Notes: a model not told the origin generated them from the sequence alone. 5,270 bases of DNA from Pedobacter schmidteae (GCA_945906015.1 CAMDQV010000163.1:1-5270); one strand, 5' to 3'; counted from the first letter of the stretch, positions 1 to 5,270 are shown. Numbers and translations: made by a program.

Positions 1-1312
1 TCCTTCCAGGCATAGCGCCAATATAGGTTTTGCGATGCCCCCTGATTTCTGCTTCATCTCTTATTCCACCTAAAGCCATTCTGACATATTTTCTGCCCAA
101 TGCTTTGGCAACAGATTTTCCCAATGATGTTTTGCCAACCCCTGGAGGGCCAACCAGACAAAGTATTGGGGCCTCCATGTTATGTTTTAGTTTTAAAACG
201 GCCAGATATTCAATGATCCGCTGTTTTACTTTCTCAAGTCCGTAATGATCTTTTTCAAGAACTTTTTCTGCTCTTTTTAAATCAAAATTGTCTTTGGTAA
301 AATCATTCCATGGTAGATCCAGAAGTAATTCCAGATAGTTGATCTGAATAGAATAATCAGCTGCTGCAGGATTCATTCTGGATAATTTATCAATTTCCTT
401 GTTAAAATGAGTGGCTGCGTCTTTACTCCATTTTTTTCTGGTAGCTCTTAACCTTAAGTTTTCTATTTCCAGATCGGGTGAGTTTCCACCCAGCTCCTCT
501 TGAATAGTTTTTAATTGCTGATTTAGAAAATAATCTCTTTGCTGTTTATCAAGATCAACTCTAACTTTTGATTGAATCTGATTTTTGAGCTCCTGCATTT
601 GAAGTTCTTGAGTTAAATGGCCTAATACCATTTTTGCACGCTCATGCAGGTTGACAACCTCTAGCATTTGCTGTTTTGAGGCCACATCTGCATTCATGTT
701 TGAAGAGATAAAGTTGATCAGGAACGATGAACTTTCAATATTTTTTATTGCTATACCGGCCTCGCTCGGGATATTGGGTGAAAGCTGTATGATTTCCATA
801 GCCATCTCCTTAATTGAAGCCATAAGTGCTTTAAACTCTTTGTCAGTTTTTGGGCGAATTTCTTCAAATTTCTCGATGCTTGACTTGATGTATGGATCGC
901 TTTGGACCTCTTCATTGAGTCGGAAACGCTGTTTGCCCTGAATGATAACGGTTGTATTTCCATCAGGCATTTGTAACATCTTAATAATAAGCGCTACGGT
1001 TCCAATCTGATTCAATTGCTCAAAAGTTGGATCTTCAATACCCACATCACGCTGAGAAACAACCCCAATGATTCTGTCGCCACGATAGGCATCTTTTATT
1101 AATTTGATGGATTTATCTCTTCCAACTGTTATTGGAATAACAACACCAGGAAATAAAACGGTATTTCTTAAAGGCAGAATCGACAAAATGTCGGGTGTTT
1201 GTTCATTGTTCATTTCCTCCTCATCTTCCTGAGACATCAGTGGAAAGAACTCAGTATCTTCATTTATTAAGGGCAAAGTACGGTTAAAGTCAAAGTTGTC
1301 GTAGTTACTCAT
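1..1312 (-). CDS. lon: ATP-dependent protease Lon, N-terminal half (runs off the left edge)
   Basis: Lon is a cytoplasmic AAA+ serine protease that unfolds and degrades misfolded and short-lived regulatory proteins. I translated the whole minus-strand frame by hand: it is open from the ATG at 1312-1310 to the window edge, 437 codons with no internal stop. Residues 1-43 are an acidic extension (QEDEEE near residue 30). The LON substrate-binding domain begins at LPLRNTVLFPG (46-56) and runs to about 245. A charged helical, probably coiled-coil linker follows (about 250-330, including DYFLNQQLKTIQEELGG). The AAA+ module then starts with EYLAVLKL and Walker A GPPGVGKT at 388-395. The last visible residues are the Lon signature RGHRKTYIGAMPGR (424-437). 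Walker B, the sensor residues and the Ser-Lys protease domain lie outside the window; bacterial Lon is usually about 800 residues. The gene is divergent from the TPR gene. No strong promoter or CIRCE-type heat-shock operator was seen upstream. Confidence 0.98.
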   Translation of the reverse strand, partial: MSNYDNFDFNRTLPLINEDTEFFPLMSQEDEEEMNNEQTPDILSILPLRNTVLFPGVVIPITVGRDKSIKLIKDAYRGDRIIGVVSQRDVGIEDPTFEQLNQIGTVALIIKMLQMPDGNTTVIIQGKQRFRLNEEVQSDPYIKSSIEKFEEIRPKTDKEFKALMASIKEMAMEIIQLSPNIPSEAGIAIKNIESSSFLINFISSNMNADVASKQQMLEVVNLHERAKMVLGHLTQELQMQELKNQIQSKVRVDLDKQQRDYFLNQQLKTIQEELGGNSPDLEIENLRLRATRKKWSKDAATHFNKEIDKLSRMNPAAADYSIQINYLELLLDLPWNDFTKDNFDLKRAEKVLEKDHYGLEKVKQRIIEYLAVLKLKHNMEAPILCLVGPPGVGKTSLGKSVAKALGRKYVRMALGGIRDEAEIRGHRKTYIGAMPGR

Positions 1313-1351
1313 CTATATCTTTATAACGTCATAATGACAGTTGATTTTTTT

Positions 1352-1374
1352 TTCAGGCTTTTAAACAGCCTGAA
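1352..1374 (-). promoter_or_regulatory. Perfect 8-bp stem-loop in the presumed lon leader
   Basis: TTCAGGCT (1352-1359) and AGCCTGAA (1367-1374) are exact reverse complements around a 7-nt loop. Read in the lon direction, the stem is followed by a run of A, not T, and on the plus strand the T-run comes before the stem. It therefore does not fit an intrinsic terminator on either strand. It ends 40 nt upstream of the lon start codon, so it would probably lie in the lon 5' untranslated leader. It could stabilise the message or be a protein-binding palindrome; the role is inference. Confidence 0.5.
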
Positions 1375-1435
1375 TATTAAATTGCAAGGTATGTGCCAAT
1401 TCTCTTTCTTGATTGAAATCGTCAGATTCAATTAT

Positions 1436-1465
1436 TTTTACCGACAATTTTACCGACAATTTTAC
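1436..1465. repeat. 12-bp tandem direct repeat, 2.5 copies
   Basis: TTTTACCGACAA occurs at 1436-1447 and again at 1448-1459, followed by a partial third copy TTTTAC at 1460-1465. The copies are identical. A 12-bp period is slightly more than one helical turn, so the units face nearly the same side of the DNA. This could suit cooperative binding of a regulator between the divergent promoters. It could equally be a recent slippage duplication; no known regulator is recognised. Confidence 0.75.
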
Positions 1466-1577
1466 TCTTGTAATTGATAGCATACAATTGAGGTTTTCTT
1501 TTCCTGTTATTTAATGGCAAGATGAAATCAGTTATCACAGGTAAAAAGCAAAGTCTATAGTTTAATCAAAATAATAA

Positions 1578-1607
1578 TTTCTTTTTTTCTTCTGTTTTAT
1601 AAATTTG
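1578..1607 (+). promoter_or_regulatory. Bacteroidota-type promoter of the TPR gene
   Basis: TAAATTTG at 1600-1607 matches the Bacteroidota -7 consensus TAnnTTTG exactly. A near-match to the -33 element, TTTC for TTTG, sits at 1578-1581 with an 18-bp spacer. Transcription would start at about 1612-1615, giving a leader of roughly 55-60 nt before the ATG at 1671. Confidence 0.5.
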
Positions 1608-1670
1608 TACATTTAAAATAATTTATACGATATGTCGCTCTAAAATCACAATAATTTTTACCCGATTTAA

Positions 1671-2285
1671 ATGAGATTATTCTTAGGTTTATTTGTATTT
1701 CTTTTAACTGCTGATAGTGCATTTGCTCAAACCTCCTACCATAAAATGGGGCAAAAAGCCCTGATTGACGGAAATTTCAAAGTAGCTGTTTCAAACCTTG
1801 AAAAGGCACTTGCTACAGATTCTTTGGATGTGAATACGTTGTATATGCTGGGATATTCCTATTACCATTCTGCCAGTTATAAATTAGCCGTAAATACGTT
1901 CAATAGGGTTATTTTACTAAAACCTGCTGAGAATAGTGCATATTACTACCGAGGTAAAGCTAGAAATATCATGGCAAATGACACAAAAGGTATTTCAAAT
2001 ACAGATCGTGAAAAATTGCTTCTTTTATCTATAAAAGATTTTTCTCGTGCCATTGAATTGAATGCTGAAGATGTTAAACTTTATCAAAACAGAGCAGTAG
2101 CCTATAGAGATTACGGCGTATTAAAAGGCCAGAAAATTCCAAATTTTTACGATAAAAATAAAGCTACCAGCTCATTCAGGGCTTGTATTTCAGATTTCGA
2201 AAAAGTGTTGTCAATTACACCTGATCGAAGAGATATTATAACCCAATTAGCAGATGCAAAAACGTACATGCAAAATCTGAAATAA
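1671..2285 (+). CDS. Secreted TPR-repeat protein
   Basis: This 204-residue protein starts with a standard Sec signal peptide: a short basic start, a hydrophobic core (residues 3-12) and a likely signal peptidase I site after SAFA (A19/Q20). With no lipobox cysteine, the mature protein is probably periplasmic. The remainder is tetratricopeptide repeats: TPR1 about 22-54 (ALIDGNFKVAVSNLEKAL), TPR2 about 55-87 (LGYSYYHSASYKLAVNTF, then LKP), TPR3 about 88-134 and TPR4 about 135-185 (DFEKVLSITP). Repeats 3 and 4 carry insertions of roughly 14-18 residues between their helices (about 102-116 and 148-166). TPR solenoids act as protein-interaction scaffolds; no enzymatic domain is visible and the partner is unknown. 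The gene has its own promoter candidate and ends in a strong terminator, so it is probably monocistronic. Fold confidence is high, specific role unknown. Confidence 0.9.
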   Translation: MRLFLGLFVFLLTADSAFAQTSYHKMGQKALIDGNFKVAVSNLEKALATDSLDVNTLYMLGYSYYHSASYKLAVNTFNRVILLKPAENSAYYYRGKARNIMANDTKGISNTDREKLLLLSIKDFSRAIELNAEDVKLYQNRAVAYRDYGVLKGQKIPNFYDKNKATSSFRACISDFEKVLSITPDRRDIITQLADAKTYMQNLK

Positions 2286-2306
2286 TTATTCTTAAATTTT
2301 TCTTTG

Positions 2307-2336
2307 AAGCCCGGCTTTGTCCGGGTTTTCTTTTTT
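2307..2336 (+). terminator. Rho-independent terminator of the TPR gene
   Basis: A GC-rich stem pairs AAGCCCGG (2307-2314) with CCGGGTTT (2321-2328), with one G-T wobble, around the 6-nt loop CTTTGT. A T-rich run follows to 2336. It lies 21 nt after the TAA stop, the normal position for an intrinsic terminator. Confidence 0.88.
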
Positions 2337-2347
2337 ACGGATATTTG
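2316..2347 (+). promoter_or_regulatory. Possible promoter of the small membrane protein gene
   Basis: TTTG at 2316-2319 could be a -33 element and GATATTTG at 2340-2347 is one mismatch from TAnnTTTG, with a 20-bp spacer. The start site would fall at about 2352-2355, some 20 nt before the ATG at 2374. The -33 candidate lies in the loop of the preceding terminator, an unusual but compact arrangement. Because the terminator should block readthrough, the downstream gene needs a promoter in this short gap, which supports the call. Confidence 0.35.
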
Positions 2348-2373
2348 AAGATATTAGACCATAAAAATAAATA

Positions 2374-2724
2374 ATGATCAGCTCAATTAGAAAATTTGAA
2401 AATCTACACATCGCCTGCTGGCTTATTAAAGATACCTTTTGGGTGATGGATATCAAAGTACTCGGAGTTATAATGATATTTCCTACTCTTTTCTTGGCTT
2501 TTTACATTATCTATAAGTTTAGAAAGCTTTTAGCTGAATTGTACCATAATTTGGCGGTATGCTTTTGGATAATGGCTAACACTATTTGGATGATCGGAGA
2601 ATTTTTCTTTGATGATACTTTTCGGCCTTATTCAATTGCGTTTTTTCTTGCCGGACTTCTGCTGATTCTTTATTTCTATCTTTTTGTTAATAAAAAACTA
2701 AAAAGCGATCCCGAAATAGGATAG
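2374..2724 (+). CDS. Small three-helix inner-membrane protein, function unknown
   Basis: The 116-residue product has three predicted membrane segments at about residues 28-47 (VLGVIMIFPTLFLAFYIIY), 57-78 and 86-105. An aromatic, probably amphipathic N-terminal stretch precedes them (RKFENLHIACWLIKDTFW), and a short basic-acidic tail follows. I chose the ATG at 2374 because this N-terminal motif looks like the conserved part of a family of Bacteroidota membrane proteins that I recognise only loosely. A later Met at residue 25 would delete it. The A-rich bases before the start are typical of this phylum. Trp, Phe and Tyr are abundant in the first two helices. No catalytic or transport motif is visible. 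The gene sits alone between the TPR terminator and a convergent lipoprotein gene, so context gives little clue to its role. Confidence 0.8.
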   Translation: MISSIRKFENLHIACWLIKDTFWVMDIKVLGVIMIFPTLFLAFYIIYKFRKLLAELYHNLAVCFWIMANTIWMIGEFFFDDTFRPYSIAFFLAGLLLILYFYLFVNKKLKSDPEIG

Positions 2725-2732
2725 TCTGATTT

Positions 2733-2758
2733 AAATAAAACTCTTTTTTGCTTTATTT
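2733..2758. terminator. Possible weak bidirectional terminator between convergent genes
   Basis: AAATAAA (2733-2739) and TTTATTT (2752-2758) are exact complements with a 12-nt loop. T-runs flank the right arm on the plus strand (2756-2762) and an A-run flanks the left, so the element could end transcripts from both the membrane protein gene and the lipoprotein gene. The stem is pure A-T and so weak, and it overlaps the last codons of the lipoprotein gene. The convergent gap is only 28 bp, leaving little room for any other terminator. Confidence 0.3.
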
Positions 2759-3280
2759 TTTTATTTCAGCTCTGATTAGATACTTGTTTTTACCCAGAAG
2801 AATTACTTTTTGGTGTTTTTCAATGCTATAGGCCGAGTCTGGAATATACATCAGTGTTTCTGTTGACTCATAAAGATAATTTTTACTGCTGTTTTTGATC
2901 AGAATATGCCGCGGTTTACCATTTAAATCTATTTTAATCCGGATCTCTCTGGTGCGCAAATTAGTATCAATAGCAAGATATGCAATGGAGCTGCTATCTT
3001 TGATGATCCTATAACTATCCTTCCATGCGGCCTTATTAATATCAGATCCTATAAAAAGGCTGAGCTCATTTTTCCAGTCAATTTGAATTCCTGTTTTTGT
3101 TTCTGAAAGCTCATTTTGAGTGATGGTTTTATCAACAACAGACTTATTCTTGTTTAACCGAATTACTTCAGACTCGAAAAAACCTTTAATATCCTCAAAA
3201 GGAGTTTTCAATGACTTTTCTGCTGCCGGTTTACAAGAGGAAAGAATAAAAAAAAGCAAGAAAATTGAACGGTTTCTCAT
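2753..3280 (-). CDS. Small lipoprotein, function unknown, coupled to gpmI
   Basis: The 175-residue product begins with a lipoprotein signal peptide: MRNR, a hydrophobic core IFLLFFIL and the lipobox LSSC, giving Cys16 as the lipidated residue. The mature protein (CKPAAEKS onward) should be anchored in the membrane and face the periplasm. The rest has no membrane segments. It shows a helical N-terminal part (PFEDIKGFFESEVIRLNKN, about 27-45), a motif-like block DWKNELSLFIGSDINKAAW (68-86), and alternating hydrophobic residues suggesting a beta-rich C-terminal half (about 99-173). The pattern resembles an uncharacterised Bacteroidota lipoprotein group; I cannot name a domain. Its ATG overlaps the gpmI stop codon by one base (TAATG), implying translational coupling and expression from the gpmI promoter. 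An enzymatic role in glycolysis is unlikely given its location; the pairing may reflect shared expression only. Confidence 0.88.
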   Translation of the reverse strand: MRNRSIFLLFFILSSCKPAAEKSLKTPFEDIKGFFESEVIRLNKNKSVVDKTITQNELSETKTGIQIDWKNELSLFIGSDINKAAWKDSYRIIKDSSSIAYLAIDTNLRTREIRIKIDLNGKPRHILIKNSSKNYLYESTETLMYIPDSAYSIEKHQKVILLGKNKYLIRAEIKK

Positions 3281-4803
3281 TAGGATACTAGTATGCTACC
3301 AGTCATGATTCCAGGAGATGAAATATTCATGAGTTTAAGGATTGTTGGAGCAACATCGCCCAACTTTCCGTCATCAATATGCTTGTAATCCTTATCTATA
3401 AGTATACATGGAACTAAGTTTGTTGTATGTGCGGTATTTGGAGATCCATCTGAATTAATCATGTAATCTGCATTACCATGATCAGCCAAAATGATGAATG
3501 AATAATCATTTTTTATTCCGCATTCAACCACTTTCTGTAGACATTGGTCTACCGTTTCAACAGCTGTTACCACAGCGTTAAAAACTCCAGTATGTCCAAC
3601 CATATCAGGATTTGCAAAGTTCAAACAAACAAAATCAGGCCAGCCATTTTCTAGTTCTACACATATTGCATCAGCAATTTGTTTGGCACTCATTTCAGGT
3701 TGAAGATCATAAGTGGTAACTTTTGGTGAAGGAATAAGTATCCTTTTTTCATTGATAAACTCTTTTTCTCTTCCTCCTGAAAAGAAAAAAGTAACATGAG
3801 GGTACTTTTCAGTTTCTGCAATACGAATCTGATTTTTATTATTTTTTTCAAGAACAGCACCTAAAGTATCATTTAGGTCATCTTTAGTAAATATAACATG
3901 AACATTTTTAAAGGTTTCATCATAACTAGTCATGGTAACATAATACAGATTCAAAGGTTTCATTTCAAACTCGGGAAATGCTTGCTGAGTTAAAACTGTG
4001 CTAATTTCTCTTCCTCTATCTGTTCTGAAATTGAAGCAAACTACAACATCGCCTTCTTCAATTTTTCCAATAGGCAGACCGTCATTATCAATTTTTACAA
4101 TGGGTTGGATAAATTCATCACTTACACCTTGCTCATATGAATGCTGAATACTGTCAGAAATATCATTGCTTGGATTCCCAGTACCATGAACCATTAGGTC
4201 ATAAGCTAATTTAACACGCTCCCAACGATTATCTCGGTCCATTGCAAAATAACGACCTATTACAGATGCAATTGTAACTGATGAACCTTGTAAATGGTCT
4301 TCTAGTTCCATGACAAATCGGAGACCTGAATTTGGGTCAGTATCACGGCCATCCATAAAGGCATGAATGAATATATTTTTAACCTGATTAGCTTTGGCGG
4401 CATCGCATAAACCTTTCAAATGATCGATATGAGAGTGCACACCTCCATTTGACACTAGCCCAATAAAATGTACATTTTTATTTTCGCGCTTTGCATAATT
4501 AAATGCTGATTTTAATACCGAATGGTTTTCAAGCTCATTGTCTTTTACAGCTTTATTGATCCTTCCCAATTCCTGATAAACCACTCTGCCTGCACCCAAA
4601 TTCATGTGCCCAACTTCAGAATTACCCATTTGCCCATCAGGCAGGCCAACCGCTACACCAGAAGCCTCGAGTTTAGAATTTGGATAGTTTTTGAGCAGTT
4701 GGTCGAAAAAAGGAGTATTTGCAGCATTTACTGCATCAGATTTATCATGTTTGCCGTAGCCCCATCCATCAAGAATAAGAAGAATTGCTTTTTTATTTTC
4801 CAC
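3280..4803 (-). CDS. gpmI: 2,3-bisphosphoglycerate-independent phosphoglycerate mutase
   Basis: This cytoplasmic metalloenzyme interconverts 3- and 2-phosphoglycerate in glycolysis and gluconeogenesis through a phosphoserine intermediate, using two Mn ions. It is 507 residues from the GTG at 4803, the normal family length (about 510). Numbered from that start, the visible active-site set is complete: metal ligand Asp12 in LILDGWG, catalytic Ser62 in GNSEVGH, His123 in GGVHSH, Arg153-Asp154 in MDGRDTD, Arg260 and Arg263 in FNFRTDR, Lys333 in ETEKYPHVTFFF, Asp400 and His404 in NPDMVGH, Asp441-His442 in ADHGNAD, and His459 in NTAHTTN. The frame extends five codons further to another GTG at 4818. 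I prefer 4803 because it puts Asp12 and Ser62 at the positions known from the Geobacillus enzyme and because the extra codons overlap a promoter element. The gene leads a two-gene unit with the lipoprotein gene. No truncation or missing key residue was seen. Confidence 0.97.
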   Translation of the reverse strand: MENKKAILLILDGWGYGKHDKSDAVNAANTPFFDQLLKNYPNSKLEASGVAVGLPDGQMGNSEVGHMNLGAGRVVYQELGRINKAVKDNELENHSVLKSAFNYAKRENKNVHFIGLVSNGGVHSHIDHLKGLCDAAKANQVKNIFIHAFMDGRDTDPNSGLRFVMELEDHLQGSSVTIASVIGRYFAMDRDNRWERVKLAYDLMVHGTGNPSNDISDSIQHSYEQGVSDEFIQPIVKIDNDGLPIGKIEEGDVVVCFNFRTDRGREISTVLTQQAFPEFEMKPLNLYYVTMTSYDETFKNVHVIFTKDDLNDTLGAVLEKNNKNQIRIAETEKYPHVTFFFSGGREKEFINEKRILIPSPKVTTYDLQPEMSAKQIADAICVELENGWPDFVCLNFANPDMVGHTGVFNAVVTAVETVDQCLQKVVECGIKNDYSFIILADHGNADYMINSDGSPNTAHTTNLVPCILIDKDYKHIDDGKLGDVAPTILKLMNISSPGIMTGSILVS

Positions 4804-4807
4804 ATTG

Positions 4808-4815
4808 CAAATATA
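4808..4815 (-). promoter_or_regulatory. -7 promoter element of gpmI, adjoining the start codon
   Basis: Read on the minus strand, TATATTTG (4815 to 4808) matches the Bacteroidota -7 consensus TAnnTTTG exactly. Only four bases separate it from the preferred gpmI GTG at 4803-4801. The expected start of transcription, a few bases downstream of the element, would fall at or next to that codon, implying a leaderless or nearly leaderless message. No good TTTG -33 match lies at the usual distance; position 4838-4835 reads GTAA. Overlap with coding sequence for the longer gpmI start argues against that longer start. Confidence 0.45.
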
Positions 4816-4829
4816 CACTCACTGTTTAA

Positions 4830-4864
4830 AATAATTACATTTTTTGTATTATGGAGTAATTATT
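4830..4864. repeat. 9-bp perfect inverted repeat upstream of gpmI, possible operator
   Basis: AATAATTAC (4830-4838) and GTAATTATT (4856-4864) are exact reverse complements separated by 17 bp, so the half-sites are centred 26 bp apart. The proximal half lies where the -33 region of the candidate gpmI promoter would be, a suitable position for a repressor or activator. The arms are A/T-rich, so chance occurrence is possible, and no known operator is recognised. Confidence 0.4.
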
Positions 4865-5270
4865 GCTTTGATTAGTATAGAATTTAGGAAATTAATCAGG
4901 CATGCTATTTTATATTTTTTGATAGTTAAAATGCCTATTAATAACCAGAAAACAGATTTCTTAGACGCTATTGCCGGATATTTTAAAACATCAGAAAGCA
5001 GAAATATTGCTAGATATCCCCCCCCTGATTGAAATGAATAGTCTGATGGACGAGAATGAGTATTCAAATTTCAAACGTATTGCCAAAGATTTTCTATCAA
5101 AGAAGAAACCAGTTTTTGTTAATTTATTTATCGAATTAGTTCAAATTCAAATTTTCGACTAGGAGTATTACCTGTTTAAAGGAAAAAAAATAAATTCAGA
5201 ATATCTATGTCTAAGAATGGAGAGTTTTTCTTAATAAATTGATTAGGATCGATTACAACAAAGAATAGAT
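4865..5270. other. Right-end stretch without a convincing intact gene
   Basis: About 400 bp upstream of gpmI. Apart from the possible broken frame at 4931-5162, I find only very short open frames on either strand. These include a TTG-initiated minus-strand frame of 72 codons (5067-4849) that reads through the gpmI-proximal inverted repeat and looks like a shadow. From 5163 to the edge, plus-strand fragments in different frames (EYYLFKGKKINSEYL, then WRVFLNKLIRIDYNKE before a TAG at about 5266-5268) hint at decayed coding sequence but match nothing I know. No RNA gene, terminator or insertion-sequence end was identified. Confidence 0.5.
4931..5162 (+). pseudogene. Possible broken small gene interrupted at a C8 run
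   Basis: Two plus-strand frames abut at a run of eight C (5018-5025). The first starts at ATG 4931 (MPINNQKTDFLDAIAGYF...) and stops at 5032, just after the run. The second continues after the run (LIEMNSLMDENEYSNFKR...) to a TAG at 5160-5162. With seven C instead of eight, they join into one 76-residue frame with a plausible charged, helical composition (the frame could begin upstream at 4844, giving 105). Beyond the TAG the same frame reads on for 23 codons (EYYLFKGKKINSEYLCLRM...) to TAATAA, also suggestive of decay. I recognise no family. It may instead be non-coding DNA with chance open frames, so confidence is low. Confidence 0.25.

Larger units (their letters stand above)
1313..1670. 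other. Divergent intergenic region between lon and the TPR gene
   Basis: This 358-bp AT-rich stretch separates two divergently transcribed genes, so it should carry promoters for both. I see no plausible gene in it. It contains, in order from the lon side, a perfect 8-bp hairpin (1352-1374), a weak minus-strand -7-like sequence TACCTTGC (1391-1384), an imperfect palindrome (1412-1432), a 12-bp tandem repeat (1436-1465) and a plus-strand promoter candidate (1578-1607). The lon promoter could not be placed with confidence: the best minus-strand candidates, TACCTTGC and TAGACTTTG (1556-1548), each deviate from TAnnTTTG. Confidence 0.8.

Noticed and set aside
30..245. Plus-strand open frame antisense to lon (71 codons)
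   Set aside because: It is the complement of the conserved Walker A region; its composition follows from the Lon codons and it has no features of its own.
651..941. Plus-strand open frame antisense to lon (96 codons)
   Set aside because: Antisense to the Lon substrate-binding domain; no supporting promoter or recognisable product.
751..963. Minus-strand open frame of 70 codons inside lon
   Set aside because: It lies in another frame of the fully open Lon coding sequence, which I translated without interruption across this stretch.
1352..1374. Hairpin considered as an intrinsic terminator
   Set aside because: The T-run is on the wrong side of the stem for plus-strand transcripts, and the minus strand has A residues after the stem.
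1313..1670. CIRCE or other classic heat-shock operator upstream of lon
   Set aside because: No TTAGCACTC-type inverted repeat is present.
3120..3308. Plus-strand open frame antisense to the lipoprotein and gpmI junction
   Set aside because: It overlaps the lipoprotein signal peptide and the gpmI stop on the opposite strand; no independent evidence.
4522..4875. Plus-strand open frame antisense to the start of gpmI (117 codons)
   Set aside because: It overlaps the catalytic-serine region of an unmistakable GpmI in the opposite strand, and its product resembles no protein family.
4849..5067. Minus-strand frame of 72 codons upstream of gpmI with a hydrophobic C-terminal half
   Set aside because: It would start at TTG and its hydrophobicity can be explained by A/T-rich sequence. 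It overlaps the inverted repeat and competes with a somewhat better plus-strand frame.

Overview
The window looks like chromosomal housekeeping DNA from a member of the phylum Bacteroidota, probably Cytophagales- or Flavobacteriia-like. It is AT-rich. Start codons are preceded by A/T-rich sequence rather than Shine-Dalgarno motifs. Close matches to the Bacteroidota -7 element TAnnTTTG lie upstream of two genes. The Lon and phosphoglycerate mutase sequences carry variants I associate with this phylum, such as FNFRTDR in the mutase and a short acidic N-terminal extension in Lon. No tRNA, rRNA, CRISPR array, insertion sequence or phage gene was found.

Layout, left to right. Bases 1-1312 (minus strand) encode the N-terminal 437 residues of the ATP-dependent protease Lon; the gene runs off the left edge just after Walker A. 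A 358-bp divergent intergenic region (1313-1670) holds a perfect hairpin in the presumed lon leader, an imperfect palindrome, a 12-bp tandem repeat and a good promoter for the next gene. Bases 1671-2285 (plus) encode a secreted TPR-repeat protein that ends in a clear intrinsic terminator. Bases 2374-2724 (plus) encode a 116-residue, three-helix membrane protein of unknown function. Convergent to it, on the minus strand, is a two-gene unit: gpmI (cofactor-independent phosphoglycerate mutase, read from about 4803 down to 3280), then a small lipoprotein gene (3280-2753) whose ATG overlaps the gpmI stop codon as TAATG. The last ~400 bp contain no convincing intact gene, but a short plus-strand reading frame is broken at a run of eight C residues.

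Functionally, Lon (protein quality control) and GpmI (3-phosphoglycerate to 2-phosphoglycerate in glycolysis and gluconeogenesis) are core enzymes. The three proteins between them are envelope or exported proteins of unknown function, and nothing in the sequence ties them to one pathway. The only strong evidence of co-expression is the gpmI-lipoprotein overlap. I see no convincing new biological system here. The points most worth a second look are the possible leaderless GTG start of gpmI with an inverted repeat over its promoter, the repeats between lon and the TPR gene, and the interrupted frame at the right end.
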